Source: Actinomycetota bacterium (GTDB lineage: Bacteria; Actinomycetota; Thermoleophilia; UBA2241). From it: DNA of 6,831 nt. Numbering within the stretch: position 1 is the first letter of the stretch; every line of letters starts with the position of its first letter. The notes under the pieces are model-generated. The model did no database searches. It was not told where the DNA came from and saw only the letters and a list, made by a program, of their open reading frames with translations. The position numbers were made by a program, and so were the translations under genes. Where the stretch lies: NCBI GenBank assembly GCA_003158705.1, contig PMKX01000130.1:1-6831 (forward strand), given 5' to 3'. Below are positions 6,294-6,831 of this stretch, one piece after another.

Positions 6294-6831
6294 CTGGCCA
6301 CCGACCAGGCGATCGAGGCAGCCGCGCAGCGACGGATCGTCGATCCTGACGCGCACGTAGACGCGTTCCTACGTGTGCTTGTGGTGCGCGGCATGACCGC
6401 GGCCACACGGCGCTCGTATGCATCCGATCTCGGCCAGCTTGTAGAGTGGCTCGCGGGGCGGACCGGCGCGCTGGCCGCGCTCGATCGTTCAACGGTGCGC
6501 GCGTTCGCAGCCGATCTGGGGCGCCGGGGCTACGCTCCCGCCACACTGGCGCGCAAGCTCTCCACGCTACGCACCCTTTGTCGCTACCTGACCGAGCGCG
6601 GCGTGCTGGACGCCGATCCGACTCGACTGCTGCCGGGTCCGCGCCGGCGCCGGCGGCTGCCGCGCTCGCTGCGCCTGGACGAGGTCATGGCGGTCTTGGC
6701 CGCGGCCGCCGGCAGCGAGCCCCAGCAGCTGCGTGACCGCGCCATCTTCGAGCTGCTGTATGGCTGCGGTCTGCGCAGCCAGGAGCTGGTCGACCTCGAG
6801 CTCGGCGACCTGCACCAGGGCGACGCTCAGA
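6294..6831 (+). CDS. XerC/XerD-type tyrosine recombinase, N-terminal part (truncated by the right edge; start uncertain)
   Basis: Tyrosine recombinases of the Xer family cut and rejoin DNA at dif sites to resolve chromosome dimers. The core-binding domain is clear: VDAFLRVLVVRGMTAATRRS, YASDLGQLVEWL and ATLARKLSTLRTLCRYLTERG, followed by a linker with DPTRLLPGPRRRRRLPRSL. The catalytic domain begins at LRLDEVMAVL and includes LRDRAIFELLYGCGLRSQELVDLELGDL. The Arg of GLR (codon 6774-6776) is the first catalytic residue; the HxxR and Tyr motifs lie outside the window. The frame is open from 6252, yet has no ATG, GTG or TTG before a GTG at 6375, which would remove half of the first helix. The CTG at 6294 has AGGGGG at 6283-6288, 5 nt upstream, and is used here provisionally; it would put the catalytic Arg at 161, against about 148 in E. 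coli XerC and XerD. XerC versus XerD cannot be decided; the place after dprA resembles actinobacterial xerC loci. Confidence 0.85.
   Translation, partial: MATDQAIEAAAQRRIVDPDAHVDAFLRVLVVRGMTAATRRSYASDLGQLVEWLAGRTGALAALDRSTVRAFAADLGRRGYAPATLARKLSTLRTLCRYLTERGVLDADPTRLLPGPRRRRRLPRSLRLDEVMAVLAAAAGSEPQQLRDRAIFELLYGCGLRSQELVDLELGDLHQGDAQ

Overview
The window is very GC-rich, and its codons carry mostly G or C at the third position. The plus-strand order yraN, yifB/comM, dprA, then a tyrosine recombinase is the chromosomal core block seen in many Actinobacteria and some other bacteria. I therefore read this as chromosomal DNA of a high-GC, probably actinobacterial, organism. I cannot fix the class. 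The minus-strand pair of a YhaO/SbcD-like phosphoesterase and a YhaN-like ATPase with a membrane hairpin is also a bacterial chromosomal type. No rRNA, tRNA, CRISPR array, insertion sequence or prophage gene was seen.

Layout. Minus strand, 1-2742: a two-gene operon of an SbcD/YhaO-like DNA repair phosphoesterase (2742 to 1474) followed after 2 nt by a YhaN-like SMC-type ATPase (from 1471, running off the left edge). Positions 2743-2912 are a divergent intergenic region, with a likely leaderless promoter for the minus-strand pair and a weaker candidate promoter and palindrome for the plus-strand genes. Plus strand, 2913-6831: yraN, yifB/comM (82 nt later), dprA (overlapping yifB by 11 nt), a 97-nt gap that follows a strong GC hairpin at the end of dprA, and then the N-terminal part of a XerC/XerD-type recombinase running off the right edge.

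How the genes fit together. All six products belong to families that handle DNA. The minus-strand pair resembles SbcCD/Rad50-Mre11-type end-processing complexes. YraN has a restriction-endonuclease-like fold. ComM/YifB is an AAA+ branch-migration motor used when incoming single strands are integrated. DprA protects incoming ssDNA and loads RecA. Xer recombinases resolve chromosome dimers. The left and right halves are transcribed divergently, so a shared function is only suggested by their being neighbours.

The window is mostly conventional. The points worth a second look are: the recombinase frame has no ATG, GTG or TTG start where the family start should be; DprA has a long low-complexity linker and a Gln in place of the usual His of its GID..AH motif; the YhaN-like protein carries a membrane hairpin inside its coiled coil; there is a probable leaderless promoter; and there is a hairpin at the dprA stop codon.
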